DNA of 64,000 bases, from the NCBI GenBank assembly GCA_036346275.1, contig JAYEVK010000096.1:61960-125959 (forward strand), written 5' to 3'. This DNA is from Otatea glauca. Its lineage: Eukaryota > Streptophyta > Magnoliopsida > Poales > Poaceae. Shown here in pieces: positions 22,871-35,537 of the stretch. The translations under genes and the position numbers were made by a program. Each line of letters starts with the position of its first letter. Within the stretch, counting starts at the first letter, position 1. Below the pieces are notes generated by a model, which was given only the letters and a program-made list of their open reading frames with translations, was not told the origin of the DNA and searched no databases.

Positions 22871-23952
22871 AGAAACCTAATGTCATTCGGTAAGCAACAC
22901 CTTGCTAATTACATCTCATGTAATTCTTGCTAGTTGAGTGACATCTCATGTCATTGACTCAACACCATGCCACTAGGCCCTAAACCATTTTGATAGCCTA
23001 ATTAAGTTAAACCAATGTTCACATGTACGTGTCCGACACATACCCTACCATATCAAGATAGGTAACCACACTCTGCTTTGGCAGACGCACTAGTCAACAA
23101 TCAAGACTCGATAGTTGCAACAATTCGGCAAGGCATCAAATTAACTTAATTTTCTTTGAGGGAAACTACTCTAACATGATTGAATTATCTAGTAAAATCG
23201 CATGTAAAGTAGTGTAACAGAAAAATAAATCACGGATAATCATATTAAGTTGTTAAATAGTATGGCCCTTGGCTTAGCAATCTCCATTACCACACCACTA
23301 GTTCACCGAGTCATCATGCTAGAGATCTCCATCCCACCTAGCTATTACTCCTAATAGCTATTATAGAATACATTGATCATCAAACATCATAAATCGACAC
23401 GCAGGCTGTTATACAATTATGTGTAGCCTTTGGCTATATTTCATGACACGCAGGTCATGACCATGCATCACATACACGAGAGCCATACTATTCACATATT
23501 ATCCTGCAAAAACAAGTTATGCAAAGAGTCCAATATATCGACCTACGCGGGATTGAGGGGCGGCATTCGGTATATAGATTTCCATGGAAAAATTTCATAA
23601 GCTTAATCAAATTCTGAATCAATCTCATCGACTCGATTTCCATTGAAAAATCGCTCTGCTTAATTGGACCCCTACAACTAAGCGTCGTTGTTCACCCTGA
23701 TGGCGGAAACCGACCGGTAAGGGTGATCAAACAATGCCGCCATGTATAGCCAATCCAATAAAAATAGATTGATCTATCATGAAACCCTAAATCTGAAAGC
23801 TAAAACCGGATTGATCTCATCAATCGATTAATAACAATCGATTCATCTCATGAACTAATCTAGGTCATCATACCAAACAAGCAGTAGATCCAATCTACTA
23901 TTGCTGCACATCACACATGTGCGAATCATCGAGATCATAAACTAGACGAGGT
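22871..23952. other. non-coding leader of Copia-2
   Basis: There is no sustained reading frame on either strand. The sequence is AT-rich with GATTGATCTCATC-like repeats. Its place next to the PBS marks it as 5' untranslated leader. The exact left limit is unclear. Confidence 0.5.
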
Positions 23953-23965
23953 GGCTCTGATACCA
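23953..23965 (-). other. primer-binding site, Copia-2
   Basis: The minus strand reads TGGTATCAGAGCC, a perfect initiator-Met tRNA site, one base from the LTR border. Confidence 0.88.
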
Positions 23966-23966
23966 C

Positions 23967-25368
23967 TGAAGGGATATGGGTAGGCTACACTAGCGCACAA
24001 TAAAAATTTCTACCTCGTAAACCAGAAAGCCACGCAAGTAGACGATCATGGATCGTTACCAATAGACGCGCAGTGTAGCGGAAGGAAGTTGATGCAGCCC
24101 GAATCAATGAAGTGTGCATCCAGTTGCAGTGGTCGATCTTCCTCGTTGCGATGGTCGATCCTCCTCATGTTGATCGTCCTCACGCAGTGGTCGATCGTCC
24201 CGATCAATGTTGCAGTAGCAGCAACACCTCTACCGGTGTCCACACGTTCGGGGAAAAGAACGCCGTGCGTCAGTGTGCCAGCACCAGAGCGCAAGGGAAG
24301 GCTCAAGTGGTGACGGCTAGGGTTTCGGTGGCTGCACCCTCTTATGTGATCTATTGCAATCATGAACCCCTTTATATAGCTGCCCCCTCCCTCATGGTGG
24401 AACCCTACATCAGGACCTAACTGAAGGACAAAGCCCACTTGCCCTATTAGTGATGGATCCAATCCGTACCACTATATTCCAACCCCTTAAGTGTGAGACC
24501 TTGTAGGTTCATGCATATTTGGACACGACTCGGAAATACCTTTCTGACCAATAATCGATAGCGGTACCTAGCAGTACATATCAATTCCCAAATATCCATA
24601 AAGCATTGGACGAACCTACTATAGTGAGATAATGTAATGTTCCCTTTGTTTCCGATATCAGATCGAGCTCAAGGTGAGAGTCGTGTCATCCTATGACAGC
24701 TCGATCTCTTCACTCATACTGTAGTGGAATAATTTATCTAGATTGACTCTCAATCACATTTGGCATGGCCATGCATTTCCTTAATCCATCTACCTTGAGG
24801 GGCCCAGAGATATCTCTCAGTTATATAGGAAGAGCAAATTCCATCTTGATCATTCATGTACCTCAGCATGTTTTATGGTAAACCCGAAAGCTTCTTCTAT
24901 AACTACCTGGTTAAAGAGTAGCGTTTGGGAGCTCCTAAGTGAACCATTACACATCTAGGAAACCTATGACAATCTCAGGTCTAAGGATCATACATACACT
25001 ATGCATAAGAAAAAATGATGACATATAAGAACAATTCTCGCAGTGTATCATATGGGTCTATCCAACGCATGTTCTCTAACATGTGTCCACATTATTGATT
25101 AGATATCTCTATATCTCTATGACCCGTGCAACTTGGTCATCAATCAATACATGTGCTGATCTATGAAGCATAATTTTCCTATATTATGATAACCGATCAG
25201 GGATAACTTGAATAACATCGATACATGGAAAAAGTTGCACGAACAAGTTACTTACTTGTTGATTAGTCCAATCAATATTTATTCAAAGGACAAACAATTA
25301 TACTATTCCAAAAACATAAGGCATGATACAATCATCTTTATGATTGCCTCAAGGGCATATTACCAACA
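23967..25368 (-). repeat. 5' LTR of Copia-2
   Basis: The LTR is about 1.4 kb. In sense it begins TGTTGGTAATATGCCCTTGA (25368 leftward) and ends CCCTTCA at 23967 beside the PBS. A TATATAAA on the minus strand at 24371-24378 is a promoter candidate. No second copy is in the window, so the borders rest on the TG/CA ends and the PBS. Confidence 0.75.
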
Positions 25369-26770
25369 CGATAACAACCGCAACAAGAAGCCTCCAGCTC
25401 GTGACCTGGCGCATGAGAAGAAGTACCGCAACTTCTCGAAGAATAAGAAGCTCTTCCACCATATCCTCGCTGCACTCGATGATATCAGCCTCTCCGACAC
25501 GGGGAACTAGAGTGACGAGGGTGAGGATGATCCACAAGAGAAGACCAAAGGCGACGATGACTTCACCGGAATGTGCATCATGGCGGACACCAACGGCATC
25601 AGCGACTCCGAGCTCTACAGCAACTCGAACGAGGTACCCTCGTATGACCAACTCAATGAAGCTTTCTATTAATTAGGGAAATTTCATGCTAGAGCTAGAA
25701 CTAAGTGTACGGAGCTAGAGAAGGAAGTAGGTACCTTGACTCAGGAGTTAGCTTCTCTTAGATCTTGTCCCTCCCGAGTCACTGATGACTGTTCTTTTTG
25801 TGATGCCCTGCTTGTGGGGCTAGAGAACCTAAGGACTATGCATGATAGTGTGTTGTTTGAACTAGATAGTCTTAGGCTGAAGAATGCTAGCAATGAATCT
25901 ATTAATGCTATATCTTTATATGCTAGTTTTCTTCATGCTCACTCTACTCCCTCATGTGAAAATTGTCCTAAACTCCTTGCTGAGATTGATGCCATGAGCA
26001 CTCACCTTAGAGAGCTCTCAGCTAGAAATGATGAAGTTGAAATGCATGCTTCTAAGGACCTAGTCAGCTCATGTGAGGGCTGTAAGCAACTAAAACTTGA
26101 CAATGAATCTTTAAATGTCAAGTGTGCTAAACTTGCTAAGGACTTACTAGTTAAGTCACAAGAAAGTTGCTTGCGATGTGCTGTGATTGAGGGGGACTTG
26201 GATGAAATCCAAGTCAAACATAGGAAGAAGCTTGAGGCCCAAACCCTTAGGATTAGAAATGCTCCTTGTGTTTCGTGTGAGGCCCTCAAAATTGAGGCAG
26301 GTGTGCTAAGAGAGAAAAATACACATGCTGATAGTTCTTCTCTTCCTGATTCTTCTTCCTCCTCATCTCTTCCCTGTTCTTCGTGTGCCTCTTTCTTTCG
26401 AGAGTGTGAGTATCTCATGTGCACTCTCGAGAAGTTTGTAGGAGGCAAGAAGAAGCTCAATCTCATTCTAGACCAATCCAAGATTAGTCGATTTAATCAG
26501 GGTCTAGGATTTGACTACTTGGAGCATGCTCGGGCGCATCCCCCCACCATTGTGCATGGCTCCAAGAGTGATGAGATCATGGTAGCTCCCAGGATGAGTA
26601 CCACTATGTTTAGATCTGTTGGGGTTGTCCATGGGATCTTTGATTAGAAGGTTGCTCCTCCTGCTACTTCTGCCTCTAGTAAGGTGAAGTATACATGCAC
26701 CTTCTGTCAGAAGGATGGACATTTGGTAGATTTCTGCTTCAGGTGCGCCAAGATATCAAGGCATGAGCAT
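25369..26770 (+). pseudogene. copia gag C-terminal half with zinc knuckle (Copia-3)
   Basis: The frame starts NNRNKKPPARDLAHEKKYRN and stops at 25508. It then resumes through an acidic segment to a long open block (about 25675-26647) with repeated CxxC pairs (SFCDALL, CENCPKLL, CEGCKQL, CVSCEAL, CSSCASFF) and coiled-coil-like heptads. After a TAG at 26645 comes CTFCQKDGHLVDFC, a CX2CX4HX4C knuckle. The same architecture, including this second knuckle, occurs in the gag-only element at 48779-50932. Gag packages the genome; the breaks make this copy inactive. Confidence 0.8.
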
Positions 26771-27249
26771 GTTGCTGCTCTTAGGGGTATTCAGGGTCAT
26801 TCCCAGACTCTGAGTGCTTCTAAGGCATGCATTACTACTAGACAGGTTAGAGAGTTGCCTATTTCTGGGCAGCGTCTAGGACTTGGTTTTCATGCTGTTC
26901 ATTCGAGTTTTAGTCCTGGAGTTGGTCGTGGTCAGTTCACCCAACATCCTCTTGGTATTCCTTGTTTTTCTCATCGAGATAGATGTCAGCGGCATGAGGT
27001 GTTTTCTGGTAGAAGTTTCAGGCACCCTCGCTGGGATGGTCCTGCCATTGCACCACGGCGGGCCTACCCAGTTTCGGCTCCTAGATCTTCTACTAGGTTT
27101 GCAATTGATCTTATGAGAGTTGGGTGTCAGAGAGACACTCGAGTCCAGTCTTCTTCTGTGACTGGTACTCTGAAGCGTTGTGTGGTTCAATATTGGGTTC
27201 CCAGGTCTTCACTCTATCCCAGTACTGAGTCATCTCTCTCTCTCTTGTG

Positions 27250-28832
27250 ACATGATCAGGTTCGTCAGATGGGAAGGAGAAATTTGGATTGTCGACTCCG
27301 GTTGCTCTCGTCATGACCGAAGACTCTCGTTGGTTCTCTTCCCTAGGCCGAGCTCCCGGTGATGAGTTGATCACCTTTGGAGATGCTTCTTCTGGTAGTG
27401 TCATTGCCAAAGGTATCATCTGCATTAATAATAATTTAATCCTTAAGAATGTTACTTTTGTGAGTAATCTTCGATACAATCTTCTTTCTGTTTCTCAGCT
27501 AGGATCCTCGATTCAGAAGGAGAGTTAGTTTGCGAGATTTCTAGATTTGGGAGAGTCTTTCGTGCTATTTTTTTGCTTCATCTGGAAACTCTCGTCACTG
27601 TTTAATTGCTTCGGAGTCGCGTGATCTCTCCTTCTCGCATAGGAGATTAGGTCACATTGGGTTCAACCATTTGACTCGAGTTAGCAATCATGATCTCATT
27701 CGTGGTTTGCCTAAACTCAAGATGGTCAAAGACTTAGTTTGCTCTCCTTGCCGACATGGCAAGATGGTTTCTGCTTCTCATCCCCAATCAATGTTGTGAT
27801 GACTTATGCACCAGGACAACTTTTACATATGGATATTGTTGGTCCAGCTTGAGTGCAGCAGGTGGGAAGTGGTATGTCCTTGTCATTGTCGATGATTTTT
27901 TGAGGAATTCTTGGGTGTTTTTTATGGCCTCAAAGGATGAACCTTTTACCCATTTCAGGGGTTTGGTCAGTAGGATGTCTGTTGAGCTCCCTAGTGCCTT
28001 ACGAGCTATTCGGAGTGACAATGGCACGAGTTTAAGAACTTCTACTTTCAGAGTTTCTGTGAGGAGGTAGGTCTAGAGCATCAGTTTTCCTCTCCATACG
28101 TCCCTCAGCAAAATGGCATAGTGGAAAGGAAGAACAGAACCTTGGTTGAGATGGCCAGGATGATGCTAGACGAGTACAGTACTCCTAGGAAGTTTTGGGC
28201 TGAGGCTATAGCTATTGCTTGTCATGTGTCTAATGGAGTATTCTTTAGAGCACATTTTCACCGCACTTCTTACGAGTTGAGGTACATGCGAAATCCCAGT
28301 TTTTCTCATTTTCTTGTGTTTGGTTGCAAGTGTTTCATCTTGAATTCTGGTAACCTGGATAAGTTTGAGTCTCGTTCTTCCGATGGTAGTTTTCTGGGTT
28401 ACTCGACTTCTTCTTGTAGCTATAGGGTCTAGAGTTGTGATGCGAATAGCATCATAGAGACCTGTGAGGTGACCTTTGATGAGGCTAGCCCAGGAGCTAG
28501 ACCTTACATTTTAGGCTCTTCTTCTCTCTCCGAGACCATCTTTGTGGAGGATGAGGATGATGGAAATGATGGTGTTCCATCTGATCCAGTCCCCTCTGTG
28601 CCTGAGGTGCCTCTTGTTTCCATTTCTGCACCTCAGGGAGAACAGCCATTACCTTCATCTCTCCTTCATCGAGTGGCTCTGTTCCTACCTCTTATGTGCA
28701 TGAGGTAGAGGCCACTTCTACTTCTATACCTCCCGCCATATTCAGAGACATCATCCACCTGATCAGATCATTGGCAATCTGTTTGTGCGTGTCACACGCT
28801 CAAAATCAGGTTTGTCCAGTTTATGTCTTCAC
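27250..28832 (+). pseudogene. copia protease-integrase region (Copia-3), broken
   Basis: Protease: DSGCSRHMTEDSRWFSSL near 27295, with GNxxxIxNVxFVSNLRYNLLSVSQL downstream. GAG-pre-integrase: HRRLGHIGFNHLTRVSNHDL at about 27640. Integrase: HMDIVGPA, then RSDNGT, then PQQNGIVERKNRTL, so the three DDE positions are still present. A missing base near 28026 shifts the frame between the second Asp and the Glu, and another shift lies near 27850. The segment ends in HPPDQIIGN and RVTRSKS, the usual linker before copia RT, then stops at the Gypsy-2 border. Confidence 0.82.
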
Positions 28833-29450
28833 TGATGGGAACGGTGGCCCGATCTTTCGACATGTAGTAATGAATCGATTGGTGGAGAACTCGACCTTGA
28901 CGATCCGGCTTCCAATCAGAACTGATTCGAACACTACAATCGCTACACCATGGCTCCATTTGTTATCAACCACACAAAAACACAGACCTCACCAAGAAGG
29001 CTTATCTCTGCATGCGAATCGAGAACATAAGCAAGAACGTAGAAGATGCAATCTAAAATTGTGAATAATATTAAGTACACGAGTTGGGGTTCCACAAACC
29101 GATGAACGGTGAAAAACTGACAAAGTGTCTAGTTGTAATCTAAGCAAAACCCATCTATTCTAGCAACGGCTACTAAATATGTATGAAGGAGAGGGCAAGG
29201 GAGGCGGCCAAGGGGGTGGCCGTGAAACCCTAGGTCGTACAAGGCCTTTGGGCCCAAGTGGAGGTGTCGCAGCACCCGGCAGATTCTGTTCGTCATATTG
29301 TTTTGATGATTCATGTCGATCTAGAAGGAGTTTGGATGTGAAACCACTTCCGTTGGAAATCTCTCGTCGTGGGATTCTCCGTAGAGTGCAAGAATGCCTC
29401 AATTGGACTTCGTATGACCTAGATATGGTCGTTTTATTGGCGTGCCATCC
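28833..29450 (-). repeat. 3' LTR of Gypsy-2
   Basis: It starts TGATGGGAACGGTGGCCC and is homologous to 37194-37803 with many point differences. Homology ends after TTTTATTG at about 29440 because the right copy is truncated there. CCATCC at 29445-29450 is the best match to the inverted end. Antisense ORFs inside both copies are not genes. Confidence 0.85.
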
Positions 29451-32400
29451 TGAGGCTCGAACCGAAGTTGGAGTCCGACTTGAGCTCAACTTTGAGACCA
29501 AGTAGACTTGGGCTTTGAGGGATGACATCCAGGTAAGCTTGTGATGCTTCTCCCATATTCCTAAGCAACAAAACATCACAAGAATTTAGTAGCAATCCAT
29601 CCAAGAAAACATGAGCAGTGAGGAATGAGTTCACCTGGTGGTTTAATTGTCGCACGCGTGCTCTTGTAATTGAACCTTGTGTATCTTGACGAGTCGTGTT
29701 GCGCACATCCGAAGGAGTGATGTCCTCATCATCTTCCCCCTCTTGAATTGGACTCGTCCTCGACACAAGCTCATCTTCCTCTCCCAAGTATGGCTTCAAA
29801 TCTGAAATGTTAAATGTGGGACTAACCCCAAAATCTGCGGGTAGATCCAATTTGTATGCATTGTCATTGATTTTCTCAATTATCTTAAACGGACCATCAA
29901 CTCTAGGCATCAACTTTGATTTTCTTAATTCTGGAAACCTATCCTTTCTCAAATGCAACCAAACCAAATCACCTGGTCCAAATTTTATTTCTTTCCTACC
30001 TTTACTTCCAACAATCCTATACTTATCAGTCATGCGCTCTATATTCTCTTTAGGTTTTTCATGCAACTTAAGAATAAATTCAGCATGCTTCTTAGCATCC
30101 AAATTAAGTTTTTTAGAAGTGGGCAAAGGTAGTAAATCAATAGGAGCACGGGGATTAAAACCATACACTACCTGAAACGGACTTACCTTGGTGGTGGAGT
30201 GTCTTGACCTGTTGTAAGCAAACTCAATATGCGGTAAACACTCTTCCCACATCTTCAAATTCTTCTTTAAAACAGCCCGCAACATAGTGGATAATGTGCG
30301 GTTAACGACCTTTGTTTGTCCATCAGTTTGGGGATGACATGTAGTAGAAAACAGCAGCTTCGTCCCCAATTTGTTCCAAATTGATCTCCAAAAGTGACTC
30401 AAAAACTTTGCATCTCGATCCGAGACAATAGTATTAGGCACTCCATGTAGTCGAACGATTTCCCTGAAAAACAAATCAACTATGTTTGTAGCATCATCGC
30501 TCTTGTGACAAGGTATAAAATGTGCCATTTTAGAGAAACGATCCACAACAACAAATATGCTATCCGTCCCCCTCTTTGTCCTAGGCAACCCTAAAACAAA
30601 ATTCATAGAAATATCCTCCCATGGTACACTAGGAACAGGAAGAGGCATGTAAAGACCATGTGGGTTTAAGCGGGACTTAGCTTTATTGTATGTAGTGCAG
30701 CGTAACACGTAGCGCTCGATGTCGCGTCTCATCTTTGACCAAAAGAAGTGGGCGGCCAGCACATCTTCAGTCTTCTTTGCTCCAAAATGTGCCATCAAAC
30801 CTCCTCCATGCGCCTTCTGCAACAACAAAAAACGAACAGAGCTAGCTGGAATGCATAGCTTGTTAGCACGATAGAGCAAACCATCATTCAGCACGTATTT
30901 ATTCCATGTTTTCCCTTCTTTACAATGTTCATGCACTTCTCTAAAGTCCAAATCAGCAGCATATATGTCCTTAATGTTCTCTAAACCAAAAATCTTATGA
31001 TCAAGTTGAGAAAACATGGTATAACGCCTAGAAAGCGCATCAGCAATCACATTGTCCTTTCCTTTCTTATGTTTTATGACATATGGAAATGACTCAATAT
31101 ATTCTACCCATTTAGCATGTCGTTTATTCAGTTTAGCTTGACTTCTAATATGTTTTAGTGATTCATGATCAGAATGTATAACAAATTCTTTGGGCCATAG
31201 ATAATGTTGCGAAGTTTCAAGCACACAAAGTAAAGCATACAATTCTTTATCATAGGTAGAATAATTGAGACTTGGTCCACTTAATTTCTCGCTAAAATAA
31301 GCAACTGGTTTACCTTCTTGAATTAGCACACCTCCAATTCCAATCCCGCTAGCATCACATTTTAGCTCAAAAGTCTTATTGAAATCCGGGAGTTGGAGCA
31401 ATGGAGCGTGGGTGAGCTTTTCTTTCAACAACTTGAATGCTTTTTCTTGTGCAAGTCCCCATTTGAAAGCTACTCCTTTTTTATCAACTCGTTCAACGGG
31501 GCAGCAATGGTGCTGAAATCCCGCACAAAACGCCGATAGAACCCCGCAAGACCATGAAAGCTTCTCACCTGTGTGACAGTCTCAGGTGTTGGCCAGCTCT
31601 TTATGGCTTCAATTTTTGCTCCATCCACCTCTATTCCCTGTGGAGTAACAACATAACCAAGAAATGAGACTCGATCCGTGCAAAAGGTGCACTTTTCGAG
31701 GTTACCATACAAACGTGCATCTCTCAAAGCTTTAAAAACAGCACGTTGATGATCAAAGTGTAGTGCATGTGACTTGCTGTAAATCAAGATATCATCAAAA
31801 TAAACCACAACAAATCTTCCAATGAACGCACGTAAAACTTCATTCATCAATCGCATGAAAGTACTAGGTGCATTAGTTAACCCAAAAGGCATCACTAACC
31901 ACTCATACAAGCCAAACTTAGTTTTAAGTGCAGTCTTCCATTCATCTCCAAGTTTCATTCTAATCTGGTGGTATCCACTTCGCAAGTCAATTTTAGTGAA
32001 AATTATAGAACCACTCAACTCATCAAGCATGTCATCTAGCCTAGGGATAGGATGACGATATCTTATGGTAATATTATTGATGACTCTACAATCAACACAC
32101 ATACGCCAATTACCGTCTTTCTTAGGAACCAAGATCACGGGAACAGCACAAGGACTAAGGCTTTCTCGTACGTACCTACGGTCCAAAAGGTCTTGGACTT
32201 ATCGCTGAATTTCCTTAGTCTCCTCCGGGTTGGTTCTATATGCAGCACGATTTGGCAAGGTTGCTCCCGGGATCAAATCAATTTGATGCTCAATCCCTCG
32301 AATAGGTGGTAATCCCGAGGGTATCTCATCTGGAAAGACATCCATGTACTCCTGCAAAAGGTTAGAAACAGAAGGAGGCAAAGAGCTAGATATAGTGAAA

Positions 32401-33092
32401 CTAAAGCTTCTTTGCATATCAAAGCATAGCATGACAGCTCATTCTCAGTAATTGCAGCAAGATCAGATTTTGAAGCAAGAATAACACCACCTTTCAATGT
32501 AATTCCCTTGGACTTAGAACTAGATTCTGATGCACTCTTTTTATTCTCATTTTGAGCTCTCTTTATCACATTGCACAATTTCAGCAGGTGTCATAGGAAG
32601 CAAAGTGATTTTCTTTCCTTTGTGCATAAGAGTGTATTTATTACTTCTACCATGATGAGTTGCATCAATATCAAATTCCCATGGATGGCCTAATAAAAGT
32701 GAACATGCTTGCATAGATACTACATCAAAATCAGCAAAATCATGATATGTTTCAATGGAAAAATGCACTCTTGCAGTTTGTGTTACCTTCACCTTACCAC
32801 TATTGTTGAACCATTGAATATGGTATGGATGAGGATATGCACGTGTGGTCAAGCAAAGTTTCTTGACCAGATCTAAACTCACCAAGTTATTGCAGCTTCC
32901 ACCATCAATTATCACACGAACATGACGGTTTTGGACGATGAAATAAATCTGAAACAAATTATGGCGTTGTAGGTTCTCTGCTTGCTCCACTTGAGTGCTC
33001 AACACTCGCTGCACAATTATGGTCCTATAATTCTCCGTGGCAGCGGTCTCTAAGATCTCCTCACCATCACCATCCGTCTCATTTATCTGCAA
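29434..33092 (-). pseudogene. pol of Gypsy-2 (protease, RT, RNase H, integrase)
   Basis: Protease block 33092-32547 has VRVIIDGGSCNNLVSLDLV. RT (32186-31470) has VVVYFDDILIYSKS with the YFDD site intact. RNase H begins CDASGIGIGGVL. The 665-codon block 31431-29434 covers RNase H and integrase and ends with a long tail at the LTR. Frames break near 32190, 32550 and 31440. The integrase has lost key residues: Asn in SMNFVLGLPR (codon at 30601-30603) where the first catalytic Asp belongs, Lys in DGQTKVVNRTL (30310-30312) where the catalytic Glu belongs, and Tyr in CTTYNKAK (30688-30690) where a zinc Cys belongs. All three fit G-to-A change on the coding strand. The family makes cDNA and integrates it; this copy cannot. 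Confidence 0.88.
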
Positions 33093-33893
33093 GGTTAGCT
33101 ACAAGAGCATATTCATCCTCAATATCACTAGCACTAATGTACCCACCATCTTCTGTGGCGATGTATGCTCGCTGACTTGGACAATCCTTCATGACATGTC
33201 CCATTCCCTTGCAACGATGGCATACAATGCCACTCGTACGACCCGTGGAAACAACCGATGAAGAGCTCTTTGTTGGTGCCTGCACAATAGTAGATTTACT
33301 CACCTCGGGTGCACGTGACGGTGGTGGTGGTGCTGCTGAACGTGCCCTACTCATGGAGGGGGCAGCAGGCCGATTAGTAGGAGACGGGGTTGATTTGGCT
33401 TGCCCCGGCATCGATTTTGGTGTAGATGCACTACCGAAGTTGTTTCTTGACCTTTGTTGTCTTCCCTGCAATTCTTTTTCTGCCAACATAGCAAGCTGAA
33501 ACAATCTATTGATATTATTATATTCTTTGTAATCAACTATGTCCTGAATTTCACGTTGTAAACCTCCATAAAAACGAGCCATCTTATCTTCTTCATCCTC
33601 AAATACCTCACAACGCAACATGCCTATTTGTAGCTCTTGATAGTACTCCTCTACAGATCTATTTCCTTGATTCAAGTGTTGCAATTTCTTACGTAAATCA
33701 CATTTATAAGATGGAGGAATGAATCTATTATGCATAGATCGCTTTAATCTATCCCATGTATCAGGTTGTAAGCCAGAATTAACTACTTCATTCCACCACA
33801 TGATAGCAAAATCTTTGAACTCACTAGTAGCTTGTTTGACTCTATGTACTTCAGGAACTAGATGGGAGTTAAATTTTTGTTCAATAGTCATTT

Positions 33894-35537
33894 TGAAGGA
33901 CCGAGATGGCGAACAGAGGGGGGGTGAATGGTCGCAAATAAAATTTCCCCCAAAATACTCCAACAAAAACCTCGACAAGATCGCTCAAAGGAAATCGTGA
34001 AAAACCTGAAAAACTAGACAACTATGTGTACCCCAAGCTTGCATGGATAAGTACCATAAAATATGTGGGGATTTTTGAGTCACAATACTGGTTGTCTAGT
34101 GTCCAAGATAAAGAGGAATCAATTCAAACTCTTGCTTTTAGAAAGGACATCAATTCAAATAACAAAAGTCACTTTCAGAAAAGCAAAAGCAGAATTTGCA
34201 GAACTTGTCCTCAATTTGTACAGGAGGTTGGTGGGTTTCTGCAGCTCACAAAATTTTGAGACTTTTTCTCACTATGAGAATCAGAGTTATTCAGAACTCC
34301 ACCAAATTTCTCCTCAAAAAGCCTTACAAAAAAAACAGGAAAAATCTAAGAACACAGTCTGGTCAAGAACTTCGAGCAGAAAGTTTGGGGCTCGGTTTTC
34401 ACCTCATGGCGCCCAAACGGTGCAACAAATGAACTCCACAATTTTTCTGAAAGTGGATATCAGAGTCCTGCACCTCCTCAAACAAGAATAACTTGAAAAA
34501 GATTTTTCTAAATTTTTATAAAAATCAAACACTGACTACTGCGCGAAGAACAAGTTCTGAACAAAGTTGGAACTTGAAAGAAAAGATGTTCTCTACTCAA
34601 TCCAAGAGTGCAAAAGAGATGTAAAACCATATAAACACACTCAAAACATCCAAGATCAGCAGCATTTCGAAGGAGGGGAGGCAAATCCAAATTACATGAA
34701 AGTAAATTGCGAGAAAGTAATTGCGGGAAAGTAAATGCTGAATTTAAATTGCGTAAAGTAAAGACATAATGTAAATGCGCAAAATAAATTCAGAGGTGGA
34801 TGGATAAAACTTTCATTTCTGGAAGGAGAGGTTACAAAGCCTCATTTTCATGTGGGCAAAGCTCAAAGGTGCATTCACAAACCTCAAAACCTTCAAGAGA
34901 AGGAGGCTACCCCTCCACCCCTATTTATACTACTCTTGGGCCACCTACCACCCTTGGATGAGTCCCTCAACCCTAGAGCACTTATCTAAGGGCTAGGATT
35001 AACCCACACACACAGCCATGCAAGGGCTAACCCAAAACCCACACACATACTGGGTTTTCTTGCACGGTTTTCAAAGCATACTACCTAGACCCGCTAACCT
35101 ATCAACTAGACCTCAATCTGACAGCCCTCATTGATCCACGTAGCATCTAGTTAGCATCATCTCCTTTCCTTATCTTCTTGACTTGCCCGGACTCCGTCTC
35201 CGATCATCTTCCGGCGACCTCCCAACCGTCTGGACCTCCGACGCTCCTCGCCTAGTCTCGGTCATCCTTCGCCTCACCATGACCTAGCACCGTCATCCTG
35301 CAACCATCAAAGACAAGGAAACACATCACATAGCAATGCCCACAATGATATGCAATATAAACCATCCAACTCATCACTATCGCGTCCATACGATCGGTAC
35401 TTCCACTCCTGGTAGAGACAACTCAAATTGTTTCATTTTGAAAATCAATCCAAATCAAACTCAAACTTGAGCACACCTTGCTCAAATAAAGTCAAATACT
35501 CATCACAAATATGGATGGATCTCCACATGGTCCTTCA
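33894..35537 (-). mobile_element. solo LTR of the Copia-1 family inside Gypsy-2 gag
   Basis: It is 1644 bp with perfect 9-bp ends TGAAGGACC and GGTCCTTCA, closely matching 1246-2846. The target duplication CATTT is at 33889-33893 and 35538-35542. No internal copia sequence is present, so it is a true solo LTR formed by LTR-LTR recombination after a complete insertion. Its sense orientation (minus, by the TATA box) is the same as the interrupted gag. Confidence 0.93.
34920..34929 (-). promoter_or_regulatory. putative TATA box of the solo LTR
   Basis: The minus strand reads TATAAATAGG, at the same relative position as in the Copia-1 LTR. Confidence 0.55.

Larger units (their letters stand above)
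22871..25368 (-). mobile_element. Copia-2: leader plus 5' LTR of a copia element
   Basis: The minus-strand order is LTR (25368-23967), PBS (23965-23953) and an untranslated leader of about 1.1 kb. Gag and everything downstream is missing on the left, where Tat-like LTR sequence begins. The LTR start TGTTGGTAATATGCCC resembles grass Angela/BARE-type LTRs. Copia-3 coding sequence begins directly after its end at 25368. No target duplication can be tested. Confidence 0.7.
25369..28832 (+). mobile_element. Copia-3: degenerate copia element lacking RT
   Basis: Plus-strand fragments in correct order are: end of the basic gag region, gag coiled region, zinc knuckle, protease, integrase and the integrase-RT linker. 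The N-terminal gag is lost to Copia-2 on the left. RT, RNase H and the 3' LTR are missing, because Gypsy-2 begins at 28833 inside the linker and no copia sequence resumes at 37804. Confidence 0.85.

Noticed and set aside
24089..24462. ORFs on both strands near 24.1-24.5 kb
   Set aside because: They lie inside the Copia-2 LTR and show no family similarity.
26002..26481. 159-codon minus-strand ORF
   Set aside because: It is a shadow of the plus-strand Copia-3 gag, which has the recognisable CxxC pattern.
29179..29505. Plus-strand ORF starting MYEGEGKGG, repeated at 37543-37872
   Set aside because: It is present in both Gypsy-2 LTRs only because they are copies. It is antisense to the element and its C-terminus differs between copies.
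33978..33978. ATG at 33978 as the native gag start
   Set aside because: It is in the solo LTR. The native gag start is at 36016, on the other side of the insertion.
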